Source of the DNA: Nocardia arthritidis NBRC 100137 | Lineage (GTDB): Bacteria; Actinomycetota; Actinomycetes; Mycobacteriales; Mycobacteriaceae | Assembly (NCBI RefSeq): GCF_001612765.1 | Contig: NZ_BDBB01000025.1 | Location: forward strand, 1 to 64,000 | DNA: 64,000 nucleotides | Direction: 5' to 3' | Part shown: positions 42,255-50,450 of the stretch, piece after piece | How positions within the stretch are numbered: position 1 is the stretch's first letter | Layout of the letters: each line of letters opens with the position of its first letter | Program-made: the position numbers and the translations under genes | Notes under the pieces: model-generated | The model's input: the letters and a program-made list of their open reading frames with translations, nothing else | What the model was told of the DNA's origin: nothing | Database searches by the model: none

Positions 42255-43559
42255 GTGCGCCGCCGGATCCTGCGCTCCATGCTCACCGTGCTGACCCTCA
42301 CCACGGTGGTGCTCGGCGTGCCGCTCATCTACACGGCGTGGTTGTGGGTGGAGGACATCACGCGCAACGACCTGCAGAACCGGCTGGACCGGATCGCCGC
42401 GGAGATCATCGCGCAGGAGCGCGACGGCACGGTGCCCGGCGAGCTGGACATCCGGTCGGTGGCGCCGCTGGTGCCGGAGAACGGGAAGCTCACCCTCGTC
42501 TACCCGTCGCAGCAGGACAACGCTTCCCGGCGCGACATCGGTGTGGCCCAGGTGCCCGACCCGCTGGTCGAGTCGCTGTCGATGGGCAAGTCCGCGTCGC
42601 TGCGCCTGGAGGTGCCCTCGGCGCCGATGCACGCCATGCAGCGCCAGGCCGTCGCGGTGGTCGCGCTGGCGGTGCTCGCCTCACTCGGCGCGGCGGTGTC
42701 GGTAGCGGTGGTCACCGCGCGGCGGGTGGCCGATCCGCTGCGGGACGTCGCGGCGCGCGCGGCGCGGCTGGCGATGGGCGATTTCCGCCCCGATCCGCGC
42801 AGGCACGGCATCGCGGAACTGGACCGCGTCTCCGACGTGCTCGATTCCGCGACCGTGGAGATCGCCGGACGGCTCCAGCGTGAACACGCCCTGGTGGCGG
42901 ACGTCTCACATCAGCTGCGCAGCAGATTGACCGCCGTGCGGCTGCGCCTCGACGAGCTGTCCGCGCATCCCGATCCGGAAGTGGTGCACGAGGCCGAGGA
43001 GGCGATGGCGCAGGTCGACCGCCTCACCGACGCGATCGACGATCTGGTCCGCGCCTCCCGGGATGAGGACGCGGCCGATCGCGATCCGGTGCCGGTGATG
43101 GACGAGTTGCGCGGTGTGGTCGCCGAATGGACCCACCCGTTCACCGAGGCGGGCCGGACGCTGATGCTCACCGGCGACGAGTCGCTGCGCGCCCCGATCA
43201 CGGGTTCGCGGCTGCGCGAGGCGGTCGCGGTGCTGGTGGACAACGCGCTCATGCACGGCGGCGGGACCTGCACGGTGTCGGTGCGCTCGGTGCGGCCGGG
43301 GGTCGGCCGTGAGCCGCTGGTGTGCGTCGAGGTCGCCGACGAGGGGCACGGCGTTCGTGACGAACTGGCGCCGCACATCTTCGACAGGGGTTTCTCCGCG
43401 GGCGGTTCCACCGGAGTCGGGCTCGCGCTGGCGCGGGCGTTGGTCGAGGCGGACGGCGGACGCCTGGAATTGCAACGGCGCAGGCCCGCGCTGTTCGCGG
43501 TGTTCCTCGGAGCCTCGAAGGCCCGTCCGGCGAACGCGGTGGTGGCCGAGCCGCGCTGA
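42255..43559 (+). CDS. Sensor histidine kinase
   Basis: 434 residues from GTG 42255, one base after the response-regulator stop. Two transmembrane helices (residues about 7-28 and 134-155) flank an external sensing segment of about 105 residues. A HAMP linker (ARRVADPLRDVAARAARLA) precedes the dimerisation domain with phospho-acceptor His219 in DVSHQLRSRLTAV, then N box LVDNALMHGG, G1 DEGHGV and G2 GFSAGGSTGVGLALARALV of the ATPase domain. It phosphorylates the preceding OmpR-type regulator. The external loop contains no recognised sensor domain. Confidence 0.95.
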   Translation: MRRRILRSMLTVLTLTTVVLGVPLIYTAWLWVEDITRNDLQNRLDRIAAEIIAQERDGTVPGELDIRSVAPLVPENGKLTLVYPSQQDNASRRDIGVAQVPDPLVESLSMGKSASLRLEVPSAPMHAMQRQAVAVVALAVLASLGAAVSVAVVTARRVADPLRDVAARAARLAMGDFRPDPRRHGIAELDRVSDVLDSATVEIAGRLQREHALVADVSHQLRSRLTAVRLRLDELSAHPDPEVVHEAEEAMAQVDRLTDAIDDLVRASRDEDAADRDPVPVMDELRGVVAEWTHPFTEAGRTLMLTGDESLRAPITGSRLREAVAVLVDNALMHGGGTCTVSVRSVRPGVGREPLVCVEVADEGHGVRDELAPHIFDRGFSAGGSTGVGLALARALVEADGGRLELQRRRPALFAVFLGASKARPANAVVAEPR

Positions 43560-43560
43560 C

Positions 43561-44100
43561 TCAGCTGCGGCCGAGTTCCTCTTCCACGAGGTCCACGAAC
43601 TCCGCTTCGAGCTCTTTCATCTCGTCCGGGAAGACCCAGCGGCGCATCGACCAGAAACGGAAGGCCATCTGCAGCAGATTGCCGATGATGAAGGCGCTGA
43701 TGAAGTCGGCGATGTTCTCGACGGTGAAGCTCACGTTGGGCTGGCGCAGGTCGAAGACGTAGCTGGAGATCCACAGCGGGGTGAAGGCCAGGACCACGCC
43801 CACGCCGCTGACGGCGAAGAACAGCAGCGCCTCGTGATGGCGTTCGCGCCCGCCGCGATTCTTGAACGACCATTCCCGGTTCAGGATGTAGGACGCGATC
43901 ACGGCGATGACGCCGGAAATGATCTTGGCCGTGACCGGTTTCTCCGCGAGTACCGTCCACTTGAGTCCGTAGAAGATGCCACTGTCGATCACGAACGTGG
44001 TCGCCCCGACGATCGCGAATTTGATCAACTCCCGATGCCGGTACGCGATATCTTGCAGCGGCTTGGGAAGGACGCTGACCACGTCGTCGACGAATGACAC
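43561..44100 (-). CDS. GtrA-like membrane protein
   Basis: 179 residues from GTG 44100, whose product starts VSFVDDVVSVLPKPLQD, similar to the mycobacterial homologue Rv3277. Four hydrophobic helices span about residues 25-150 (FAIVGATTFVIDSGIFYGL, IISGVIAVIASYILNREWSF, LFFAVSGVGVVLAFTPLW, FIIGNLLQMAFRFWSMRRWV), the GtrA/DPMS pattern. GtrA proteins are thought to help polyprenyl-linked sugars cross or be presented at the membrane. The acidic C-terminus (DEMKELEAEFVDLVEEELG) is cytoplasmic. It converges on the histidine kinase with a single base between their stops. Confidence 0.9.
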   Translation of the reverse strand: MSFVDDVVSVLPKPLQDIAYRHRELIKFAIVGATTFVIDSGIFYGLKWTVLAEKPVTAKIISGVIAVIASYILNREWSFKNRGGRERHHEALLFFAVSGVGVVLAFTPLWISSYVFDLRQPNVSFTVENIADFISAFIIGNLLQMAFRFWSMRRWVFPDEMKELEAEFVDLVEEELGRS

Positions 44101-44139
44101 AAGACCGGAGTGTACCGGTACCGACCATTCGCGCCGGAC

Positions 44140-45360
44140 ATGACAATATTGTCCGACGTGAGCGCACGTTCCTTCGATCCATCGGCAATGCCCACCGTCA
44201 CCATGATCGGTGGCGGACAGCTGGCGCGCATGACGCATCAGGCGGCGATCGCGCTGGGCCAGCGGCTGCGCGTACTCGCCGAGAACCCCGAGGACCCGGC
44301 CGCCCAGGTGAGCCCCGAGGTGGTGCTCGGCAGTCACACCGACCTGGGCGCACTGCGCAAGGCGGCGGTCGGCTCGCACGCGCTGACCTTCGACCACGAG
44401 CACGTGCCGACCGAGCACCTGGAGGCGCTGGTCGCCGAGGGCGTCAACGTGCAGCCGCCGCCGCAGGCGCTGGTCTATGCGCAGGACAAGCTGGTGATGC
44501 GCAGCAAACTGAGCGGGCTCGGGCTGCCCGTGCCCGCGTTCACGCCGGTGACCTCGGTCGCCGACGCGGTGCGCTTCGGCGACGAGCACGGCTGGCGGAT
44601 CGTGCTGAAGGCGGTGCGCGGCGGTTACGACGGACGCGGCGTGTGGATGCCCGAGTCCGCCGACGAGGTCGGCGCGATCGTCACCGACCAGCTCGCGTAC
44701 GGCGTCCAGTTGCTGGCCGAGGCGAAGATCGAGCTGAAACGAGAGCTCTCGGCGATGGTGGCCCGTTCGCCCTTCGGGCAGGCGGCGACCTGGCCGGTGG
44801 TGGAGACCGTGCAGCGCAAGGGCCAGTGCGCGGTCGTCATCGCGCCCGCGCCCGACCTGCCGGAGGACACGGCCGCCGCGGCGGAGACGATGGCGTTGAA
44901 CCTCGCGAAGCAACTCGGCGTCGTCGGCGTCATGGCGGTGGAGCTGTTCGAGACCACCGACGGCAACCTGCTGGTGAACGAGCTGGCCATGCGCCCGCAC
45001 AACTCCGGGCACTGGGGGATGGACGGTGCCCGCACCGGGCAGTTCGAACAGCATCTGCGCGCCGTGCTCGACTACCCGCTCGGCGACACCGCGCCGCTGG
45101 CGCCCGTGACCGTGATGGCGAACATCCTCGGCGCGCCGCAGGCCCCGGAAATGTCGATGGACGAACGGCTGCACCACCTGTTCGCCCGGCTCCCGGAGGC
45201 GAAGGTGCACCTGTACGGCAAGGGCGAGCGTCCGGATCGCAAGATCGGACACGTCAACATCCTCGGCGACGATGTAGCCGAGGTTCGGGAGAAGGCCGAG
45301 CGGGCGGCGCACTGGATGTCGCACGCGATCTGGACCGACGGATGGGATCCGCATGAGTGA
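44140..45360 (+). CDS. purK: N5-carboxyaminoimidazole ribonucleotide synthase
   Basis: 406 residues from ATG 44140; GTG 44158 and ATG 44188 are in-frame alternatives and none has a clear ribosome site. The enzyme converts AIR, ATP and bicarbonate to N5-CAIR in purine synthesis. The N-terminal fold has TMIGGGQLARMTHQAAIALG, then DHEHVPTEHLEALV and the ATP-grasp core (LKAVRGGYDGRGVWM, AEAKIELKRELSAMVAR, VELFETTDGNLLVNELAMRP, HNSGHWGMDG). It overlaps purE by 8 bp, so the pair is co-translated, and it is divergent from GtrA by 39 bp. Confidence 0.96.
   Translation: MTILSDVSARSFDPSAMPTVTMIGGGQLARMTHQAAIALGQRLRVLAENPEDPAAQVSPEVVLGSHTDLGALRKAAVGSHALTFDHEHVPTEHLEALVAEGVNVQPPPQALVYAQDKLVMRSKLSGLGLPVPAFTPVTSVADAVRFGDEHGWRIVLKAVRGGYDGRGVWMPESADEVGAIVTDQLAYGVQLLAEAKIELKRELSAMVARSPFGQAATWPVVETVQRKGQCAVVIAPAPDLPEDTAAAAETMALNLAKQLGVVGVMAVELFETTDGNLLVNELAMRPHNSGHWGMDGARTGQFEQHLRAVLDYPLGDTAPLAPVTVMANILGAPQAPEMSMDERLHHLFARLPEAKVHLYGKGERPDRKIGHVNILGDDVAEVREKAERAAHWMSHAIWTDGWDPHE
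44142..44153. promoter_or_regulatory. Perfect palindrome at the purK start
   Basis: GACAATATTGTC is a 12-bp perfect palindrome and AT-rich. It overlaps the first proposed purK codon and the short divergent purK/GtrA gap. It could be an operator or contain a -10 element, in which case purK translation would start at GTG 44158 or ATG 44188. Confidence 0.35.
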
Positions 45361-45868
45361 AGAAGTGGCCATCGGCCCGGCTGTCGGCCTGATCATGGGC
45401 AGCGACTCCGACTGGCCGACGATGGAGGCCGCCGCGGAGGCGCTGGCCGAATTCGGGATCCGCTTCGAGGTGGGCGTCGTCTCGGCGCACCGCACTCCCC
45501 AGCGCATGCTCGACTACGCGCGTGACGCGGCGAGTCGCGGGTTGAAGGTCATCATCGCCGGTGCGGGCGGCGCGGCCCACCTGCCCGGCATGGTCGCCTC
45601 CGCCACACCGCTACCGGTGATCGGCGTGCCGGTCCCGCTCGAGTACCTCGACGGCATGGACTCCCTGCTGTCCATCGTGCAGATGCCCGCGGGCGTCCCC
45701 GTCGCCACCGTCTCCATCGGCGGCGCCCGCAACGCCGGCCTGCTCGCCGCCCGCATCCTCGCCGCCCACGACCCGGCCCTGCGCACCCGGATGGAACAGT
45801 TCCAGGCCGGACTCGAGCAGATGGTGCTGGAAAAGGACGACGCACTGCGCACGAAGCTCTTGGGCTGA
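45353..45868 (+). CDS. purE: N5-carboxyaminoimidazole ribonucleotide mutase
   Basis: 171 residues. It isomerises N5-CAIR, the PurK product, to CAIR. Class I PurE signatures are LIMGSDSDWPTMEAAAE at the N-terminus, VVSAHRTPQRMLDYA (catalytic His), IIAGAGGAAHLPGMVA, and PVPLEYLDGMDSLLSIVQMP with SIGGARNAGLLAARIL. The start codon lies within the end of purK (8-bp overlap). No further purine gene is adjacent. Confidence 0.97.
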   Translation: MSEEVAIGPAVGLIMGSDSDWPTMEAAAEALAEFGIRFEVGVVSAHRTPQRMLDYARDAASRGLKVIIAGAGGAAHLPGMVASATPLPVIGVPVPLEYLDGMDSLLSIVQMPAGVPVATVSIGGARNAGLLAARILAAHDPALRTRMEQFQAGLEQMVLEKDDALRTKLLG

Positions 45869-46072
45869 CACGGCCTGCTCGCCTGGTTCGAGTTCGGCGG
45901 GTGCGCCTCGGTCACCGGGCGGGGGACCACCGAGGATGCCAGCGCCGCGACACGTTCACCATGTGTGCCGCCTGTCGCGTGGTGAGTTCGACGGACGAGG
46001 CCGCCGCGACAAATGGCGGAATCTCCGGCGCGGAGAACTGGGGGTTTCGGTTGCTGACTACGGTGTGAGGTC

Positions 46073-46759
46073 GTGACTACAGGGGATATCGCTCGGATGC
46101 GGGGAGGCGACGACACCGCGCATTTTCGGCTCACGGTGGTGGATCAGGCGCTGCGGTTGTTCGCCGAGAAGGGGTACGAGGCGACGACGGTCGATGAGAT
46201 CGCCGAGGCGGCGGGGATCTCGCGGCGCACGTTCTTCCGGCAGTTCCGGTCCAAGGAGGACGTGATCTTCGCCGATCACGAGTCTCAGCTGGCGCAGGCC
46301 GAGCAGTTCCTATCCGCGTCGCGCGAGGACCCTTGGGAGGCGGTGTGCGCGGCGGTGGTGCAGGTGTTCGAGCGATTCACGCAGTGGCGGGAGATCGCGG
46401 CGCGGCGGTATCAGGTGGTGCGCCGGGTTCCCGCGTTGCGGGAGCGCGAGATCGTCACGGTGTTCCGTTACGAACGGTTGTTCACCGACTACCTGCGCGA
46501 GCGGCTGCCCGATGTTCCCGATCTGGCGCGGGTGCAGTTCGCCGCTGCCGTGACGGCGACGCACAACTACCTGCTGCGCCGGATGGTGCGCGGCGAGTCG
46601 GACGCGGGCGCCGCCGACCTGCGGTTGGAGCTGGCCGCGATCCCGCGCGGCGCGGGGCGTGCCGTGAACCCCGACGAGCTGGTCGTCGCCGTGTTCCCGC
46701 GCGATGCCGCGCCCAGGCAGATAGCGGACCTGCTGGTCCGCAAGCTCGGCACCCTGTGA
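46073..46759 (+). CDS. TetR-family regulator adjacent to fadE25
   Basis: 228 residues from GTG 46073. The HTH is clear: RLTVVDQALRLFAEKGYEAT, then TVDEIAEAAGISRRTFFRQF with RSKEDVIFADHE. The C-terminal all-helical ligand domain belongs to the group acting with acyl-CoA or lipid signals, but the effector is not known. Three copies of an operator-like 15-mer lie just downstream, between this gene and fadE25, the nearest copy 3 bp past the stop. The protein is therefore the likely repressor of fadE25. No strong ribosome site is seen. Confidence 0.9.
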   Translation: MTTGDIARMRGGDDTAHFRLTVVDQALRLFAEKGYEATTVDEIAEAAGISRRTFFRQFRSKEDVIFADHESQLAQAEQFLSASREDPWEAVCAAVVQVFERFTQWREIAARRYQVVRRVPALREREIVTVFRYERLFTDYLRERLPDVPDLARVQFAAAVTATHNYLLRRMVRGESDAGAADLRLELAAIPRGAGRAVNPDELVVAVFPRDAAPRQIADLLVRKLGTL

Positions 46760-46761
46760 GG

Positions 46762-46863
46762 TGGCGCTGAGTGCGACCAATCTGACACTGAGTGCCACGT
46801 CATCTTCCCATGTGATACGCGTCCATGCGGGTATACTCGACTCATGTGTGGCACTGAGTGCCG
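46762..46863. promoter_or_regulatory. Three TetR-type operators before fadE25
   Basis: The consensus palindrome TGGCACTGAGTGCCA occurs at 46762-46776 (two or three mismatches), 46783-46797 (one) and 46849-46863 (one). The first two starts are 21 bp apart, two helical turns. A -10-like TATACT at 46832-46837 lies just before the third copy, so bound repressor would sit over the transcription start. The adjacent TetR gene supplies the candidate repressor. Confidence 0.7.
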
Positions 46864-46922
46864 ACGCGTTGCTTTCTCGGCGGAAAGCGGCGATCACCAC
46901 CGACGACCAGGAGTGAAGCCCG

Positions 46923-48080
46923 ATGGCGGGAAACCCCGATTTCGACCTGTTCAAGCTCGAGGACTTCCACGATGAGCTGCGCGCCGCGATCCGCGCTCTC
47001 GCCGAGAAGGAGATCGCTCCGCACGCCAAGGACGTCGACGGCAACTCCCGCTTCCCGGAGGAGGCGCTGACGGCGCTGAACGCCTCCGGTTTCAACGCCG
47101 TGCACGTGCCCGAGGCCTACGGCGGCCAGGGCGCCGACTCGGTGGCCACTTGCATCGTGATCGAAGAGGTCGCGCGCGTCTGCGGTTCGTCCTCACTGAT
47201 CCCCGCCGTGAACAAGCTCGGCACCATGGGCCTGATCCTGAACGGCTCCGAGGAGCTGAAGCAGAAGGTGCTGCCGGACATCGTCAACGGCGAGATGGCC
47301 TCCTACGCGCTGTCCGAGCGCGAGGCGGGCTCCGACGCGGCAGGCATGCGCACCCGGGCCAAGCGCGAGGGTGACGACTGGATCATCAACGGCTCCAAGT
47401 GCTGGATCACCAACGGCGGCAAGTCCTCCTGGTACACCGTGATGGCGGTGACCGACGCGGAGAAGGGCGCCAACGGCATCTCGGCCTTCCTGGTGCACAA
47501 GGACGACGAGGGCTTCGTGGTCGGTCCGCTGGAGCACAAGCTGGGCATCAAGGGCTCGCCCACTGCCGAGCTGTACTTCGAGAACTGCCGCGTGCCGGGT
47601 GACCGCATCGTCGGCGAGCCGGGCACCGGCTTCAAGACCGCGCTGCAAACGCTCGACCACACCCGCCCCACCATCGGCGCGCAGGCCGTCGGCCTGGCCC
47701 AGGGCGCGCTGGACGCGGCCATCGCCTACACCAAGGACCGCAAGCAGTTCGGCAAGTCGATCGCCGACTTCCAGAACACCCAGTTCATGCTCGCCGACAT
47801 GGCGATGAAGATCGAGGCCGCCCGCCTCATGGTCTACACCTCGGCCGCCCGCGCCGAGCGCGGCGAGCAGAACCTCGGCTTCATCTCCGCCGCCGCCAAG
47901 TGCTTCGCCTCCGACGTCGCCATGGAGGTCACCACCAACGCCGTCCAGCTGTTCGGCGGCGCGGGCTACACCACCGACTTCCCGGTGGAGCGCATGATGC
48001 GTGACGCGAAGATCACCCAGATCTACGAGGGCACCAACCAGATCCAGCGCCTGGTCATGAGCCGCGCGCTGCTGAAGTGA
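46923..48080 (+). CDS. fadE25: Acyl-CoA dehydrogenase
   Basis: 385 residues from ATG 46923, with CAGGAG upstream. It forms the 2,3-double bond of acyl-CoA in beta-oxidation, with FAD and an ETF acceptor. Features are the N-terminal helical domain (PDFDLFKLEDFHDELRAAIR), YALSEREAGSDAAGM, WITNGGKSSWYTVMA (FAD site), KLGIKGSPTAELYFE, KDRKQFGKSIADFQN and the catalytic base Glu in IYEGTNQIQR. It is the most conserved short-chain type FadE of mycobacteria, where it likewise neighbours purE. Its promoter carries the operator set described separately. Confidence 0.95.
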   Translation: MAGNPDFDLFKLEDFHDELRAAIRALAEKEIAPHAKDVDGNSRFPEEALTALNASGFNAVHVPEAYGGQGADSVATCIVIEEVARVCGSSSLIPAVNKLGTMGLILNGSEELKQKVLPDIVNGEMASYALSEREAGSDAAGMRTRAKREGDDWIINGSKCWITNGGKSSWYTVMAVTDAEKGANGISAFLVHKDDEGFVVGPLEHKLGIKGSPTAELYFENCRVPGDRIVGEPGTGFKTALQTLDHTRPTIGAQAVGLAQGALDAAIAYTKDRKQFGKSIADFQNTQFMLADMAMKIEAARLMVYTSAARAERGEQNLGFISAAAKCFASDVAMEVTTNAVQLFGGAGYTTDFPVERMMRDAKITQIYEGTNQIQRLVMSRALLK

Positions 48081-48237
48081 GGTTTCTGTAGATCACGTGA
48101 CGTTCGGGCGGTTCTGGAATGCATCTCAGGCCCTCGTCAGGCCGTCAGTGCCCAGGCCGCCCGAATAGCCGTGCTGCCTCGTCGTCGAAACGAGTGACAG
48201 TGATGCTGCTGCGAGAGACTGTCTCGCGTGGCCGGAC

Positions 48238-49374
48238 TCAGCCGACTTCGGCGAAGAACCGCCGGATGTCGCCGACGAGCAGTTCGGGTGCCTCGTGCGC
48301 GGCGAAGTGGCCTGCGGCATCGTTCGGACCGCCGATCGCCGAGCCTGCGTCGTAGGAGTTCCAGCTGACGATATTGCTGTGGTCACGCTCGGCGAACCGG
48401 CGGATCGACTGGAAATCGCCCTTGAACATGGCGAGTGCGATAGGGGTCGTGGTCGAGCCGGTCGGGCGGTCGGCGCTGTGCGCCTCCTCGTAGTAGTACC
48501 GGACCGAGGAGGCGGCGGTGCCGGTCAGCCAGTAGAGGGCAACGTTGCCGATGATGAAATCGGCGTCCAGACTCTCACCGAAAAGTTGTGCGTTCCAGCC
48601 CAGTAGGCCGATCGGCGAATCGGAGAGCGCGTAGGCCAGCGTCTGCGGCTGCTGGCTGCACAGGATGTTGAAGGCCATCTTGTCGTCCTGGAACCACTTC
48701 AAGTGTTCGAGTGCCGCCAGATCCTCCGGCGAGAGGTCGACGAACTCGGCCGGATCGCCGGACGGGAACGAAAACAGCTGTGTCACATGCACACCCACCA
48801 CCCGGTCCGGTGCCAGGCGACCGATCTCCGGGGAGACCATCGAGCCGCCGTCGTTGCCGATCGCACCGAAGCGCTGGTAGCCGAGCCGATCCATCAGCTC
48901 GATCCAGGCTTTGGCGACGCGCCGCATGGTCCAGCCGGTGCTGTGCGTCGGGCCGGAGAAGCCCATGCCGGGCAATGCCGGAATCACGAGGTGGAAGGCG
49001 GGATGCTCAGCAGAGTCCGGCGTGGTCAGCGACTCGATGACGTCGAGGAACTCGAGCACCGAGCCGGGCCAGCCGTGAGTCAGGACCACCGGCAGCGCGT
49101 CCGCGCGAGATGACCGGATGTGCAGAAAGTAGATGTTCTCGCCATCGATCTCAGTGGTGAACTGCGGGTAGGCGTTCAGCTTCGCCTCGAGCGCCCGCCA
49201 GTCGAAGGTCTCCAGCCAGTACTGTGCCAGGCCGCGCACCCGATCCTGGGGGACTCCATAGGAGTCCCCCACGCCGGGCAGTTCGCTCGGCCACAGGGAG
49301 CGGCGCAGACGCTCGGCCAGATCGTCGAGCTCGGTCTGCGGAATGTCGATACGGAAGGGCTTGATGGTGCTCAT
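48238..49374 (-). CDS. Epoxide hydrolase (N-terminal EHN domain, alpha/beta fold)
   Basis: 378 residues from ATG 49374, with AAGGAGAT 6 bp upstream. The first 110 residues form the epoxide hydrolase N-terminal domain (FRIDIPQTELDDLAERLRRS, then ENIYFLHIRSS). The alpha/beta hydrolase core has the oxyanion HGWPGS, nucleophile Asp in GAIGNDGGSMVSPEIG, YYYEE for epoxide-opening Tyr, and the catalytic His in NDAAGHFAAHEAPELL. Such enzymes open epoxides to vicinal diols. The promoter region has a consensus promoter and a long inverted repeat, implying inducible control. No regulator gene is next to it. Confidence 0.93.
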   Translation of the reverse strand: MSTIKPFRIDIPQTELDDLAERLRRSLWPSELPGVGDSYGVPQDRVRGLAQYWLETFDWRALEAKLNAYPQFTTEIDGENIYFLHIRSSRADALPVVLTHGWPGSVLEFLDVIESLTTPDSAEHPAFHLVIPALPGMGFSGPTHSTGWTMRRVAKAWIELMDRLGYQRFGAIGNDGGSMVSPEIGRLAPDRVVGVHVTQLFSFPSGDPAEFVDLSPEDLAALEHLKWFQDDKMAFNILCSQQPQTLAYALSDSPIGLLGWNAQLFGESLDADFIIGNVALYWLTGTAASSVRYYYEEAHSADRPTGSTTTPIALAMFKGDFQSIRRFAERDHSNIVSWNSYDAGSAIGGPNDAAGHFAAHEAPELLVGDIRRFFAEVG

Positions 49375-49392
49375 GGCGATCTCCTTTGGAAT

Positions 49393-49434
49393 GGAATGCT
49401 TCGTTCTGTTTGAATATACAGAACGGATCATTCC
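49393..49434. promoter_or_regulatory. 42-bp inverted repeat in the epoxide hydrolase promoter
   Basis: Outer arms GGAATG/CATTCC and inner arms CGTTCTGT/ACAGAACG share one axis, giving an extended imperfect palindrome in AT-rich DNA. It covers the -10 region and part of the spacer of the minus-strand promoter. This is typical of a repressor operator, possibly for two dimers. Confidence 0.65.
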
Positions 49435-49441
49435 GTTTCAA
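49413..49441 (-). promoter_or_regulatory. Consensus-like promoter of the epoxide hydrolase gene
   Basis: On the minus strand TTGAAA (49436-49441) and TATATT (49413-49418) are separated by exactly 17 bp. Transcription would start near 49406, leaving a short leader carrying the ribosome site. Such a near-consensus housekeeping promoter is rare in this GC-rich DNA, so strong expression when derepressed is expected. Confidence 0.7.
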
Positions 49442-49482
49442 ATCTGGAACGCGACGTCTCGCGGGCGGTGATGAAGGCGATG

Positions 49483-49704
49483 TCAGGGGTGTAGATACAG
49501 CCGTTCGCACGGCAGTCTCGGGTAGCCGTCGGTGTCGTCTGTGGATACTTCGACTGCGTCGTGCCAGTGGCGGGCTCGCCACTCCTGGACGAAAAGGCAT
49601 GCGGCCGTCACGCAGGCGACGAAGTCCAGGCGGGCGCCGTGCCAGAACACCGACAGGTGAACATCCGGCTCGGAAGGGATGGGGGATGCCGCGCGATCAG
49701 GCAT
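49483..49704 (-). CDS. Small hypothetical protein (73 aa) coupled to the upstream gene
   Basis: ATG 49704 lies inside the end of the preceding minus-strand gene (8-bp overlap), the usual mark of translational coupling. The 73-residue product (MPDRAASPIPSEPDVHLSVF ... LPCERLYLHP) is rich in Trp, His and Asp, has three Cys, and contains a hydrophobic FVACVTAACLFVQEW stretch that is too polar at its ends for a firm membrane call. I recall similar short proteins in Nocardia near XRE/DUF397 genes but cannot name a domain. Function unknown. Confidence 0.55.
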   Translation of the reverse strand: MPDRAASPIPSEPDVHLSVFWHGARLDFVACVTAACLFVQEWRARHWHDAVEVSTDDTDGYPRLPCERLYLHP

Positions 49705-50233
49705 ATGCCGCCCATCGCCGGCGGCGCGCGAGCTTGTCGGCCACGCAGCCACGGATCGCCGCGACGACCACCCGGCCGGAGGGGCGAAATGCCGTGTTGG
49801 GCCGCGTTATCCACGCGCGGAACTGGGTTCCGCGATCTGCGGGGCTCGGCAATGCGATCGTCCCCCCGTAGCGGATGATGGACACGTTCAAGCGGAACAT
49901 CTCGGCGAACAGCGGTACGTCGTCCGGCAAGTCCGGCCGGATGATGAACGTCCAGCGTTTCGATCGAGGATGCGACAGGACCGGTCCCAGCTCGTGGCCG
50001 TGATACTGCATCCACGCCTTCACGTGCTGGCCCAGGACGGCGGGCATGGTTATGGCCCAGACCATCCCGGTTCGGACGATGATCCGGCCGATTTGGGGAG
50101 GGTCGACCGTCGCGGGGAGGCTGCACACCTGTCGGTAGTAGTGGCAGCGAGACAACGGCGTGTCTCCAAACGCTGTGTGGCGCAACGAGACCTCTGCTTC
50201 ATCGAAGGGTTCATGGGTGCGCCCGAACTCCAA
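49697..50233 (-). CDS. Hypothetical protein, apparently frameshifted at its 5' end
   Basis: The open frame gives 178 residues only from a poor TTG codon at 50233. Coding character clearly continues upstream in the same frame to about 50350 (reading PLVQWFPEVAPHGG and NVDLTTWFAPLRG). There the sequence fits better in another frame that starts at ATG 50363 behind GGTGGAG (MRFHLYVFHPAG). Removing one base near 50326-50333 would join them into a 221-residue protein. The conserved-looking core is VWAITMPAVLGQHVKAWMQY, then HPRSKRWTFIIRPDLPDDVP. No domain is known to me. It is divergent from the XRE remnant and overlaps the next small gene. Confidence 0.5.
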   Translation of the reverse strand: MEFGRTHEPFDEAEVSLRHTAFGDTPLSRCHYYRQVCSLPATVDPPQIGRIIVRTGMVWAITMPAVLGQHVKAWMQYHGHELGPVLSHPRSKRWTFIIRPDLPDDVPLFAEMFRLNVSIIRYGGTIALPSPADRGTQFRAWITRPNTAFRPSGRVVVAAIRGCVADKLARRRRWAAYA

Positions 50234-50450
50234 CGGCTCTTGAACGAAACCCCGAAGGGGAGCGAACCAGGTTGTGAGGTCTACGTTTTCGCATCCCCCG
50301 TGAGGCGCTACCTCAGGGAACCACTGGACCAGCGGGATGGAATACGTAAAGATGAAATCTCATCAGCTCCACCAGCATGTTTTTCATCCTGCATTGAGAA
50401 TTGGCCCGGAGATGAGAAGCCTGGGCCGCCTGAGTAGACAGGAACCCGGC

